Below are positions 16,008-24,176 of a DNA stretch of 64,000 nucleotides, in pieces. The notes under the pieces were generated by a model. It was given only the letters and a program-made list of their open reading frames with translations, was not told the origin of the DNA and did no database searches. Made by a program: the position numbers and the translations under genes. How positions within the stretch are numbered: position 1 is the first letter of the stretch; each line of letters starts with the position of its first letter. Source of the DNA: Sphingomonas profundi (GTDB lineage Bacteria > Pseudomonadota > Alphaproteobacteria > Sphingomonadales > Sphingomonadaceae); the NCBI RefSeq assembly GCF_009739515.1, contig NZ_CP046535.1:3519501-3583500 (forward strand). The letters are read 5' to 3'.

Positions 16008-17414
16008 TCAGTAGGCGTTGCGGTGTACCAGCACCTTGAACGTGCCGAGCAGGATCGAGACGTCGCGCCAGATCGTCCAGTCCTTCAGATATTCCAGGTC
16101 GGCGCGCAGGCGGTTGGTGAGATCGATGCTCTCGTGCGTGGCGCCGCGATAGCCGCGGATCTGGGCCAGGCCGGTGATGCCGGGCTTGGATGCGTGGCGG
16201 TGCCAGTAGCGCTGATCCACCTCCCAGAACAGCTGCATCCCGGCGAGCGAGCCCAGCGCGTGCGGCCGCGGGCCGACGAGGCTCATGTCGCCCTTCAGCA
16301 CGTTCAGCAGCTGCGGCAGCTCGTCTATGCTGGTCGCGCGGATGAACTTGCCGACGCGGGTGATCCGGTCGTCGTCGCGGCGGGTGGACTGGTTGCCGTT
16401 CGCGTCGCACATCTCGCTGCGCATGCTGCGGAACTTGTACATGGAGAACAGCCGGTTGCCGCGGCCCAGCCGCTTCTGCACGAAGAATACCGGCCCCTTG
16501 CTGTCCAGCCGGATGGCCAGCGCCGTGACGAGCAGCAGCGGCGCCAGGCCCAGCAGCACCGGCACGGTGAGCGCCAGATCCAGCACCCGCTTCTTGGCCC
16601 GGCTGCGCATGGAAAGCGGGCCGCTCGACACGAGCATCGTGTCATGCCCCTCGAACGAGCCGAAGCCGATGGCGCCAAACTCGTTATACTGCGAGGCGAT
16701 CACCTCGCCGCGCACGTTGGCCCCCTTCAGCAGCATCGCCCAGACATGGCGCCGCTCCGGGCTGCATGCGACGACTACGCGGTCATAATCCTTGATCATC
16801 GCGCCCAGCCGATCGAGCATGTGCGGATCGTTGACGTTGGGGCGCAGGTTGAACAGCGCCGCCTCGATCACCGCAGCGCCCGGCGGGGGGGTGAACGACA
16901 CGTCGTCGACGATCACCATCTCGTTCAGCGGATTGCCGCCGGTGATTCGCGCGGCATAGCGGGCGAAGGCGAGTCGCGTGGCGGTGAGGGCCAGGATGCC
17001 GCCGCCCGTGCCCAGGCCCAGCACCAGGCGCGAGATCGACTCGGTGGAGCGCAGGAAGAAGGCGATGAACAGGATCGTCGCGACGGTAAACAGGAAGGAG
17101 GTGAGCGCGCGCATGATCCCGGCGATCGGGTTGCGCAGCACGTCGATGCTGTACGCGTTGCTGTTCAGCGCGATGCCCGCGTAGATCGGCACCGTCAGCA
17201 GCGCCACCTCCACGCCGAAGCCGTGGAACAGCGAGCCCGTGCGCGCCAGCGCGGCCAGCAGGAAGGCGACGACCAGCGCCGCGCAATCCAGCGCCAGCAG
17301 GCCGCCATACAGCCGCAGCCGCAGAACCTGCTTGGAAACACTCTTCTCGCCGAGGGCATAATGGCGAGAGTCGAAGCCGATCTGGGTGTGTATTGCGTTC
17401 ACGTCCGTCCCCAT
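16008..17414 (-). CDS. Polyprenyl-phosphate sugar-1-phosphate transferase for exopolysaccharide synthesis
   Basis: A 468-residue enzyme with about four N-terminal membrane helices, a CoA-binding-like middle domain, and a C-terminal bacterial sugar transferase domain. Motifs of the WbaP/GumD family are clear: FSMYKFRSMRSEM, IRATSIDELPQLLNVLKGDM and SLVGPRPHALG. Such enzymes load the first sugar phosphate, often glucose or galactose, onto undecaprenyl phosphate to start exopolysaccharide repeat synthesis. The ATG at 17414 gives a normal N-terminus; earlier in-frame codons encode an unlikely Arg-rich stretch. No other polysaccharide gene lies beside it, so it may work with the glycosyltransferases elsewhere. 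Confidence 0.92.
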   Translation of the reverse strand: MGTDVNAIHTQIGFDSRHYALGEKSVSKQVLRLRLYGGLLALDCAALVVAFLLAALARTGSLFHGFGVEVALLTVPIYAGIALNSNAYSIDVLRNPIAGIMRALTSFLFTVATILFIAFFLRSTESISRLVLGLGTGGGILALTATRLAFARYAARITGGNPLNEMVIVDDVSFTPPPGAAVIEAALFNLRPNVNDPHMLDRLGAMIKDYDRVVVACSPERRHVWAMLLKGANVRGEVIASQYNEFGAIGFGSFEGHDTMLVSSGPLSMRSRAKKRVLDLALTVPVLLGLAPLLLVTALAIRLDSKGPVFFVQKRLGRGNRLFSMYKFRSMRSEMCDANGNQSTRRDDDRITRVGKFIRATSIDELPQLLNVLKGDMSLVGPRPHALGSLAGMQLFWEVDQRYWHRHASKPGITGLAQIRGYRGATHESIDLTNRLRADLEYLKDWTIWRDVSILLGTFKVLVHRNAY

Positions 17415-17558
17415 CGTGCATCGCGATCTAAGCTTGCGAAACCCGCGACGATTAACGACCCGTAGACGCAATCTACGACTCACCATTGTGCGACGCAACA
17501 CATAAAGCGGACCTAATTTCCCGCCGAATCGGAGCTTACGATCCCATATCGGGAATGT

Positions 17559-17831
17559 TCAGATCAACAGCCAGATCAACCCCGCCACGCCGGTCACGGC
17601 GGCGAAGGCCGCGCCCAGCGACAGGGCATGCACCACCTGCTCGATACCGCCGCGCGGCTCCGGCGGCAGCAGCCAGGCCTCATATTCGCCCGCGGTGAGT
17701 CGCGCCGCGAGATCCGCTTGGATCGTGCCCACCGGCCCGCTTGCGCGGGTGCGCGTCCGCTCCGCCGGCACCCGTACGTAGCGGGGCTCGATGTAGGGGA
17801 TCGGGTGGGAGACCGCGAGGTTCGATGTCAT
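17559..17831 (-). CDS. Small protein with C-terminal membrane anchor, unknown function
   Basis: A 90-residue protein that I do not recognise. The N-terminal two thirds are soluble and charged, with a PIPYIEPRYVRVP segment, and the last 25 residues form one hydrophobic helix (LGAAFAAVTGVAGLIWLLI) reaching the C-terminus, so it is probably tail-anchored. ATG 17831 is preceded by AAAGG. It lies between the sugar transferase (same strand) and a divergent HerA-like ATPase. Coding is supported by the codon pattern and by the clean membrane helix. Confidence 0.65.
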   Translation of the reverse strand: MTSNLAVSHPIPYIEPRYVRVPAERTRTRASGPVGTIQADLAARLTAGEYEAWLLPPEPRGGIEQVVHALSLGAAFAAVTGVAGLIWLLI

Positions 17832-17877
17832 CGGAGTGCCTTTGCTGGAACCGTCCGGCATCTACCCCGCCAGGCAT

Positions 17878-17902
17878 AAGCATCCGGTAAAGGCGGATGC
17901 TT
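17878..17902. promoter_or_regulatory. Perfect inverted repeat in a divergent intergenic region
   Basis: Arms AAGCATCCG and CGGATGCTT (9 bp, no mismatch) flank a 7-base spacer. It lies in the gap between the small anchored-protein gene and the HerA-like gene, so it could be an operator or a leader hairpin. It has no T-run and no obvious terminator role. Function not known. Confidence 0.4.
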
Positions 17903-18000
17903 GACGAACCACGAACGCGGCGAGTCGCGCCGCCGGCGTGGAGAGCAAAGCCTTAACCTACTCGGTTTACCAAACGGTCCGGATGACGGGGACCGAGAGC

Positions 18001-19680
18001 ATGAACGACATGGCTAGCCTTCGGGGGGCGAGCGATCAGGGCGCGCAGGGAATGACGCCGGCGACGGCGCTTCCGGCGGCCGACGCGATGGAGATCGGCC
18101 GGCTGCTGGAGGTGAGCGGATCGACCTCGCAGATCGCGCTCGACGGCACCCTGCTCGCCTCGCTGGCGGACGATCCCGATCCCGGCGTCGCCATGGCCGG
18201 GCAGATCGGCAGCCAGGTGAAGCTGCGGGTCGGCCAGCGCTGGCTGCTCGCCAACATCCGCACGATGCGGCTGGCGGCGACCGATACCGACGTGGTGATC
18301 GCCAACGTGGATTTCCTGGGCGAAGGCGATCGCGATCCGTTCACCGGCCGCATGTCCAACTTCCGCCGCGGCGTCACCCGCTATCCCGCGCCGGGCGCCT
18401 CGGTGCAGCCCGTCACCTCCGGCGAGATGCAGCAGATCTACGCGGCCGACGATCGCGCCCATGTCGAGATCGGCACCGTCTACCCGACCAAGGATATCCG
18501 CGCCGCGCTCTACGTCGATGCGCTGCTCGGCAAGCATTTCGCGCTGCTGGGCTCCACCGGCACCGGCAAGTCCACCTCCGCCGCGCTGATCCTGCACCGG
18601 ATCTGCGACATGGCGCCGGAGGGGCATATCGTGATGATCGATCCCCACGGCGAATATCCCGCCGCCTTCAAGGGCACGGGCGAGATCTTCAACGTCGACA
18701 ATCTGGCGATGCCCTACTGGCTGATGAACTTCGCCGAGCATGTCGAGGTGTTCGTCACCTCCACCGGTGCCGACCGGCAGCATGATTCGGACATCCTGGC
18801 CAAGTGCCTGCTCGCCGCCCGCGCGAAGAATCGCTGTGCGGAAGGGATCACCAAGCTGACGGTGGACAGCCCGATCCCGTATCTCCTCTCCGATCTGCTG
18901 GCCATCATCCAGGCCGAGATGGGCAAGATGGACAAGGCCGGCGGCACCGCCCCCTACCAGCGGCTGAAGACGAAGGTTGAGGAGATCCGGGCCGATCCGC
19001 GCTACGCCTTCATGTTCTCCGGCATGCTCGTCAGCGACAGCCTCTCGGCCTTCCTAGCGCGGATCTTCCGCCTGCCGGGCTACGGCAAGCCGATCTCGAT
19101 CGTCGACGTCTCGGGCGTGCCCAGCGACATCACCAACGTGGTGGTGGCGGTTCTGGCGCGCATGGTGTTCGACTATGCCGTGTGGGCGCGTGGCGAGATG
19201 CAGCGCCCGATCCTGCTCGTCTGCGAGGAGGCGCATCGCTACATCCCGTCGGATCGGGTGACGACCGGCTCGGCGGTGCGCGGCATTCTGGAGCGGATCG
19301 CCAAGGAGGGCCGCAAATACGGCGTCTCGCTGGGCCTCATCACCCAGCGGCCGTCCGATCTGGCGGAGGGCGTGCTCTCCCAGTGCGGCACGATCATCAC
19401 CCTGCGGCTCAACAACGATCGCGACCTGGGCTTCGTGCGCGCGGCCATGCCGGAAGGATCGCGCGGCTTCCTCGACACGATCCCGGCGCTGCGCAACCGC
19501 GAGTGCATCGTCAGCGGCGAGGGCGTGTCGATCCCGCTGCGGGTGACGCTCGACGATCTCGAACCGAACAAGCGGCCCGCCTCAAACGATCCGGTCTTCT
19601 CCACCCTCTGGCGGCAGACCGGCGGCGAGCAGGCGCTGATCGAACGCGTGATCCACCGCTGGCGCAGCCAGGGGCGATAG
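18001..19680 (+). CDS. HerA-like ATP-binding protein (DUF87/HerA family)
   Basis: A 559-residue hexameric-type ATPase. The Walker A motif GSTGTGKS starts near residue 183, the Walker B-like LLVCEEAH near 405, and the N-terminal 120 residues form a HAS-barrel-like domain. The family includes HerA helicase/translocases that work with NurA nuclease in DNA end processing, and bacterial relatives of unknown role. No NurA or other nuclease gene is next to it. ATG 18001 has a GAGAG element upstream; ATG 17983 and an earlier one at 17938 are alternatives. Partner and substrate are unknown. Confidence 0.87.
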   Translation: MNDMASLRGASDQGAQGMTPATALPAADAMEIGRLLEVSGSTSQIALDGTLLASLADDPDPGVAMAGQIGSQVKLRVGQRWLLANIRTMRLAATDTDVVIANVDFLGEGDRDPFTGRMSNFRRGVTRYPAPGASVQPVTSGEMQQIYAADDRAHVEIGTVYPTKDIRAALYVDALLGKHFALLGSTGTGKSTSAALILHRICDMAPEGHIVMIDPHGEYPAAFKGTGEIFNVDNLAMPYWLMNFAEHVEVFVTSTGADRQHDSDILAKCLLAARAKNRCAEGITKLTVDSPIPYLLSDLLAIIQAEMGKMDKAGGTAPYQRLKTKVEEIRADPRYAFMFSGMLVSDSLSAFLARIFRLPGYGKPISIVDVSGVPSDITNVVVAVLARMVFDYAVWARGEMQRPILLVCEEAHRYIPSDRVTTGSAVRGILERIAKEGRKYGVSLGLITQRPSDLAEGVLSQCGTIITLRLNNDRDLGFVRAAMPEGSRGFLDTIPALRNRECIVSGEGVSIPLRVTLDDLEPNKRPASNDPVFSTLWRQTGGEQALIERVIHRWRSQGR

Positions 19681-19705
19681 GAGCCCCCGCCCCGTTCCTT
19701 GTGCC

Positions 19706-19807
19706 GAGCGAAGTCGAGGCGCGAGCGAAGTCGAGGCGCGAGCGAAGTCGAGGCGCGAGCGAAGTCGAGGCGCGAGCGAAGTCGAGGCGCGAGCGTAGTC
19801 GAGGCGC
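19706..19807. repeat. Tandem array of six 17-bp units
   Basis: Six head-to-tail copies of GAGCGAAGTCGAGGCGC occupy exactly 102 bases; the sixth has one A-to-T change (GAGCGTAG). The unit is the half-site of a palindromic repeat family common in sphingomonad genomes (general knowledge). The period is not a multiple of three, so the apparent reading frames through it are artefacts. It lies in the gap between the convergent HerA-like and transporter genes. Confidence 0.9.
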
Positions 19808-19826
19808 GCCGCACCGCGATCCAGCC

Positions 19827-19842
19827 CCTCGACTTCGCTCGG
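19827..19842. repeat. Inverted copy of the 17-bp repeat unit
   Basis: CCTCGACTTCGCTCGG is the reverse complement of the core of the upstream tandem units, 19 bases after the array. A transcript from either side could fold the array against it, so it may act as a bidirectional terminator between the two convergent genes. A T-run is absent, so terminator activity is inferred only. Confidence 0.7.
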
Positions 19843-19877
19843 GGTAAGCGAGTCGCGCGGCACGGGGGATTGCGGGT

Positions 19878-21170
19878 TCAGTCCTCCGTGATGCGGCTGT
19901 GCCGCTTCGTGTCGCACATCAGCAGCGCGGTGACGAAGCTGACCGCCATCAGCACGATTGCATACACGTAGAAGCCGCGCTCGATCCCCTCGCTCTTGAA
20001 CCACAAGGCGACATATTCGGCCGTGCCGCCGAACGCCGCATTGGCCACCGCATAAGGCAGCGCCACGCCGAGCGCGCGCACATGGGTGGGGAACAGCTCC
20101 GCCTTCACCACCGCGCCGATCGCGGTGTAGCCCGCCTGCAACGCCAGCGAGACGAGGATCAGCGCCAGCGCGGTGCCGATCCCGCCGCCTTCGGCGATGC
20201 CGCTCATCACCGGCCACAGCGCCAGCGCGCCGCCGCCGAACGCCACCAGCAGCATCGCCCGCCGCCCGACCAGATCGGAGAGCCAGCCCGCCAGCGGCTG
20301 GAACAGCATGAAGGCGATAAGGCTGACGGCACTCGCCTCTGACGCCTCGGCCTTGCCGTAGCCGGCCGTGTTCACCAAGAACTTCTGCATGTAGGTGGTG
20401 AAGATGTAGAAGCCCAGCGATCCGCCGGCGGTGAGGCCCACGATCGTCATCACCTCGCGCGGATGCTCGCGCAGCAGCGCCATCGTCGTGCCGCCGCGCG
20501 CGCCGGCCGCCTCCGCCTTCACGAAGGACGGGCTCTCGTCCAGCCCGCGGCGGATCCAGAACACGATCACCGCCAGCATCGCCCCGATCACGAACGGCAC
20601 GCGCCAGCCCCACGCCTCCAGCGCCTCCTTCGGCAGGATACGCTGGAGCAGGATCAGCACGGCCAGCGCGATCAGCTGCCCGCCCACCAGCGTGACATAG
20701 TGGAAGCTGGACCAGAAGCCGCGCCGCCGCGCGCCGGCCACCTCGCTCATGTACGAGGCCGAGGCGCCATATTCGCCGCCCACCGACAGCCCCTGCACCA
20801 CCCGCGCCAGCAGCAGCAGCACGCCCGCGCCGGCGCCGATCGCCGCGTGCGACGGGATCAGCGCGATCATCAGCGATCCGGCGCACATCATGCCGACGGA
20901 GAGGCTCAGCGCCGCCCGCCGGCCGGCGCGATCGGCGTAGAGCCCCATCGCCCACGCGCCCACCGGCCGCGCCGCGAAGCCGACGGCGAACACCGCCGCC
21001 GTCTGCAGCAGCTGCGTCGTCGGATCGCCCTTTGGGAAGAACGCCGGCGCGAAATAGAGCGCGAAGACGGCATAGGCGTACCAGTCGTACCATTCGACGA
21101 GGTTGCCGGCGGCCCCGCCCAGTATCGCCCGCAGCCGCGCGCCGTTGCCCATGCCTGCCTGCCCGGCCAT
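19878..21170 (-). CDS. MFS transporter, metabolite:H+ symporter (MHS) subfamily
   Basis: A 430-residue major-facilitator protein with 12 predicted helices. The N-terminal NLVEWYDWYAYAVFALYFAPAFF segment (read in parts) and the loop GLYADRAGRRAAL are marks of the MHS group that includes alpha-ketoglutarate permease (KgtP) and proline/betaine transporter ProP. Uptake of a dicarboxylate or an osmolyte by proton symport is likely, but the substrate cannot be fixed from the sequence. Met7 (21152) is an alternative start. Divergent from prfC. Confidence 0.92.
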   Translation of the reverse strand: MAGQAGMGNGARLRAILGGAAGNLVEWYDWYAYAVFALYFAPAFFPKGDPTTQLLQTAAVFAVGFAARPVGAWAMGLYADRAGRRAALSLSVGMMCAGSLMIALIPSHAAIGAGAGVLLLLARVVQGLSVGGEYGASASYMSEVAGARRRGFWSSFHYVTLVGGQLIALAVLILLQRILPKEALEAWGWRVPFVIGAMLAVIVFWIRRGLDESPSFVKAEAAGARGGTTMALLREHPREVMTIVGLTAGGSLGFYIFTTYMQKFLVNTAGYGKAEASEASAVSLIAFMLFQPLAGWLSDLVGRRAMLLVAFGGGALALWPVMSGIAEGGGIGTALALILVSLALQAGYTAIGAVVKAELFPTHVRALGVALPYAVANAAFGGTAEYVALWFKSEGIERGFYVYAIVLMAVSFVTALLMCDTKRHSRITED

Positions 21171-21291
21171 CCGCGTCTCCCTCGCGCACGGCCTAGCATG
21201 TCGGCGCGGGGAGACGGTAGCGCCACCGCACCCCGCCGGCCGGGCGCGGCCGGTGGCAATATCTGCCGGCAGCCGCTATCGGCGACCGGCC

Positions 21292-22893
21292 ATGGACATC
21301 ATCGACCACGCCGCGGACCGCCCGACCACCCGCCCGGATCGCCGCACGTTCGCCATCATCTCCCACCCGGACGCCGGCAAGACGACCTTGACGGAGAAGC
21401 TGCTGATCGCCGGCGGCGCGATCCACATGGCGGGCGAGGTGAAGGCGCGCGGCGCCGCCCGCCGCGCCCGATCGGACTGGATGAAGATCGAGCAGCAGCG
21501 CGGCATCTCCGTCACCTCGTCGGTGATGACGTTCGAATATGACGACATCGTCTTCAACCTGCTCGACACGCCCGGCCACGAGGACTTCTCGGAGGACACC
21601 TACCGCACGCTGACGGCGGTCGATTCGGCGGTGATGGTGATCGACGCCGCCAAGGGCATCGAGCCGCAGACGCGCAAGCTGTTCGAGGTGTGCCGCCTGC
21701 GGTCCGTGCCGATCATCACCTTCGTCAACAAGATCGATCGCGAGGGGCGCGACGGCTTCGCCCTGCTGGACGAGATCGCCGACCAGCTGGCGCTGGACGT
21801 GGCGCCGATGGAGTGGCCGGTCGGCATGGGCGGCCTGTTCGAGGGGCTGTACGACCTGCGCGGGCACCGGCTGCTGCTGCCCGACGCCAATCGCGGCTTC
21901 TCCGGCCATGTCGAGCAGCTGGCCGGGCTGGACGATGCGCGGCTGGACGATCTCGTCTCCGCAACCGCCGCCGCCGCCCTGCGCGAGGAGGCGGAGCTGG
22001 CGCTCGGCGGCTATGCCGCGTTCGATCTCGCCGCCTACCGCCACGGCGACCTGACGCCGGTATATTTCGGCTCCGCGCTCAAGGATTTCGGCGTCGCCGA
22101 GCTGATCGCCGCGCTGCGCGATCTCGCCCCCTCGCCGCGCGCGCAGCCCGCCACGCCGGCGCCGGTGGAGCCCGATGCGCCCCAGGTCAGCGGCTTCATC
22201 TTCAAGATGCAGGCCAACATGAACCCGCAGCATCGCGACCGGGTGGCCTTCATGCGGCTCTGCTCGGGCCGGTTCCGCCGCGGCATGAAGCTCAACCAGT
22301 CCGGCACCAACAAGCCCATCGCGGTGCACAGCCCGATCCTGTTCTTCGCCCAGAGCCGCGAGGTGGCGGACGAGGCGTGGCCGGGCGACATCATCGGCAT
22401 CCCCAATCATGGCACCCTGCGCGTGGGCGACACGCTGAGCGAGGCGAGCGGCATCACCTTCACCGGCCTGCCGAACTTCGCGCCGGAGATATTGCGCCGC
22501 GTGGCGCTGGTCGATCCGACGAAGACGAAGCAGCTGAACAAGGCGCTCGACGATCTCAGCCAGGAGGGCGTGGTGCAGGTGTTCCGCCCGTCGCTCGGCG
22601 CGCAGCTGATCGTCGGCGTCGTCGGCCAGCTGCAGCTGGAGGTGCTGATCTCCCGGCTGGAGCACGAGTATAAGGTCGACGCCCGGCTGGAGCCCTCACC
22701 CTACGCCACCGCCCGCTGGATCGCCTCCGACGACGCCGCCGCGATGAAGACCTTCGCCGCCGACCACCGCGGCGCGATGGCCGCCGATCACGACGACGAG
22801 CCCGTCTTCATGGCGAAGGACGACTGGGAGCTGAGCTACGTGGCGCAGCGCAACCCGAACATCCGCTTCACCGCGACGAAGGAGCGGGTGTGA
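21292..22893 (+). CDS. prfC: Peptide chain release factor 3
   Basis: A 533-residue translational GTPase that recycles RF1/RF2 from the ribosome after peptide release. The G1 motif reads SHPDAGKTTLTEKLL near residue 25; the switch region GISVTSSVMTF, G3 DTPGHEDF and G4 NKID are all present. The length agrees with the family. ATG 21292 gives the usual short N-terminus; the longer frame upstream would overlap the divergent transporter. No operon partner; followed by convergent yggS. Confidence 0.96.
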   Translation: MDIIDHAADRPTTRPDRRTFAIISHPDAGKTTLTEKLLIAGGAIHMAGEVKARGAARRARSDWMKIEQQRGISVTSSVMTFEYDDIVFNLLDTPGHEDFSEDTYRTLTAVDSAVMVIDAAKGIEPQTRKLFEVCRLRSVPIITFVNKIDREGRDGFALLDEIADQLALDVAPMEWPVGMGGLFEGLYDLRGHRLLLPDANRGFSGHVEQLAGLDDARLDDLVSATAAAALREEAELALGGYAAFDLAAYRHGDLTPVYFGSALKDFGVAELIAALRDLAPSPRAQPATPAPVEPDAPQVSGFIFKMQANMNPQHRDRVAFMRLCSGRFRRGMKLNQSGTNKPIAVHSPILFFAQSREVADEAWPGDIIGIPNHGTLRVGDTLSEASGITFTGLPNFAPEILRRVALVDPTKTKQLNKALDDLSQEGVVQVFRPSLGAQLIVGVVGQLQLEVLISRLEHEYKVDARLEPSPYATARWIASDDAAAMKTFAADHRGAMAADHDDEPVFMAKDDWELSYVAQRNPNIRFTATKERV

Positions 22894-22930
22894 GGTGAGC
22901 GGCTGCGCAGAGTAATGGCCGGCGGCATGC

Positions 22931-23614
22931 CTATCCCCGATCCCCGAACAGTGCCGTCCCCACACGCACGCATGTCGCGCCCAGCATCGCCGCCGTCTCA
23001 TAGTCGCCGGACATGCCCATGCTGAGGGCGGCGAGGTCGTGCCGCCGCGCCAGCTTTGCCAGCAGGGCGAAATAGGGCGCGGCCTCGGTGTCGGCCGGGG
23101 GCACCGCCATCAGGCCGGCGACGGGCAGGCCGGCGGCGACGGCCGCGTCCAGCAGCGCGGGCAGGTCGGCGATGGCGCAGCCGCCCTTCTGCGGTTCCTC
23201 GCCGATGTTGACCTGCACGTAGCAGTCGGGGCGGCGGCCGGTCTTCGCCATCGCGGCGGCCAGCGCCGTCAGCAGCGAGGGGCGGTCGAGCGCGTGGATC
23301 GCATCGAACAGGCGCACCGCCGCTTCCGCCTTGTTCGATTGCAGCTGGCCGACCAGATGCAGGCGCAGGCCGGGCGTCGCCGCCCGCAGCGCCGGCCATT
23401 TCGCCTCCGCCTCCTGCACGCGGTTCTCGCCGAAGCTGCGGTGGCCGGCGGCGATCAGCGGAGCGATCTCCTGCGGCGTGCGCGTCTTGGAGACGGCGAC
23501 CAGCTCGATCGCGTCGGCCGGGCGGCCGGCCAGAGCGGCGGCGCGGGCGATCGCGGCCTGCACGGTGACGAGGCGGACGGCGGCGAGGCGGGCGGCGGCT
23601 TCGGTTTCGCTCAT
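22931..23614 (-). CDS. Pyridoxal-phosphate homeostasis protein, YggS/PROSC family
   Basis: A 227-residue PLP-binding protein of fold type III without known catalysis; it keeps the pool of free PLP and amino-acid metabolism in balance. The PLP Lys lies in VAVSKTRTP near residue 36, and SFGENRVQE, HLVGQLQSNK and SMGMSGDYETA are conserved family segments. ATG 23614 was chosen because upstream codons overlap the divergent ThiE-like gene. The two genes start 22 bases apart. Confidence 0.95.
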   Translation of the reverse strand: MSETEAAARLAAVRLVTVQAAIARAAALAGRPADAIELVAVSKTRTPQEIAPLIAAGHRSFGENRVQEAEAKWPALRAATPGLRLHLVGQLQSNKAEAAVRLFDAIHALDRPSLLTALAAAMAKTGRRPDCYVQVNIGEEPQKGGCAIADLPALLDAAVAAGLPVAGLMAVPPADTEAAPYFALLAKLARRHDLAALSMGMSGDYETAAMLGATCVRVGTALFGDRG

Positions 23615-23636
23615 GCGGGCTGCTATAGGCAGGGCC

Positions 23637-24176
23637 ATGCGGCCCCGCCATCCTCTCCCCACCCGCTGGCTGATGACCGACGAGCGGCTCGGCGAGCGGC
23701 TGTGGGCGGCGCTGGAGCGGCTGCCGCGCGGCGGCGGCATCGTGTTCCGCCACCATGCGACGCCGGCAGCGGCGCGGCGCCTGCTGTACGATCGGGTGCG
23801 GCGGGTGGCGCGAAGGCGTGGGCTGGTGCTCGTGCTCGCCGGGTCGCCACGGCTGGCGGTGGCGTGGCGGGCGGACGGGGCGCACGGCCGCTCGCCGCAC
23901 GCCCGCGCCGCGCGCCCGCTGCTGCGGACCGCGCCGGTGCATGACGCGCGCCAGATGGCGGCGGCGCGTCACGCCGACCTGTTGTTCGTCTCGCCGGTGT
24001 TCGCCACCCGCTCGCATCCGGGCGCGGGCGGGCTCGGCCCGCTGCGCTTCGCCCTGCTCGCCCGGCGCGCGCGCCGGCCGGTGATCGCGCTGGGCGGCAT
24101 GGACGCCGTCCGCGCACGGCGGATCAGGGCGGCGGGCTGGGCGGCGATCGATGCGTGGAGTGCGCCTCAGAGCTGA
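23637..24176 (+). CDS. Thiamine phosphate synthase-like protein (ThiE family)
   Basis: A 179-residue TIM-barrel protein. The second half matches ThiE: LLFVSPVFATRSHPGA (pyrophosphate loop) and PVIALGGMDAVRARRI. It is shorter than typical ThiE (about 210 residues), and the usual DGVHLG motif is changed to DGAHG, so it may not be a canonical thiamine phosphate synthase. ATG 23637 was chosen; the open frame extends upstream only antisense to yggS. It overlaps the convergent heptosyltransferase-like gene by 10 bases. Confidence 0.8.
   Translation: MRPRHPLPTRWLMTDERLGERLWAALERLPRGGGIVFRHHATPAAARRLLYDRVRRVARRRGLVLVLAGSPRLAVAWRADGAHGRSPHARAARPLLRTAPVHDARQMAAARHADLLFVSPVFATRSHPGAGGLGPLRFALLARRARRPVIALGGMDAVRARRIRAAGWAAIDAWSAPQS

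Noticed and set aside
19582-21189. Long frame across the tandem repeat and the MFS gene
   Set aside because: It is out of frame with the transporter and passes through the 17-bp repeat; codon pattern is not that of a gene.
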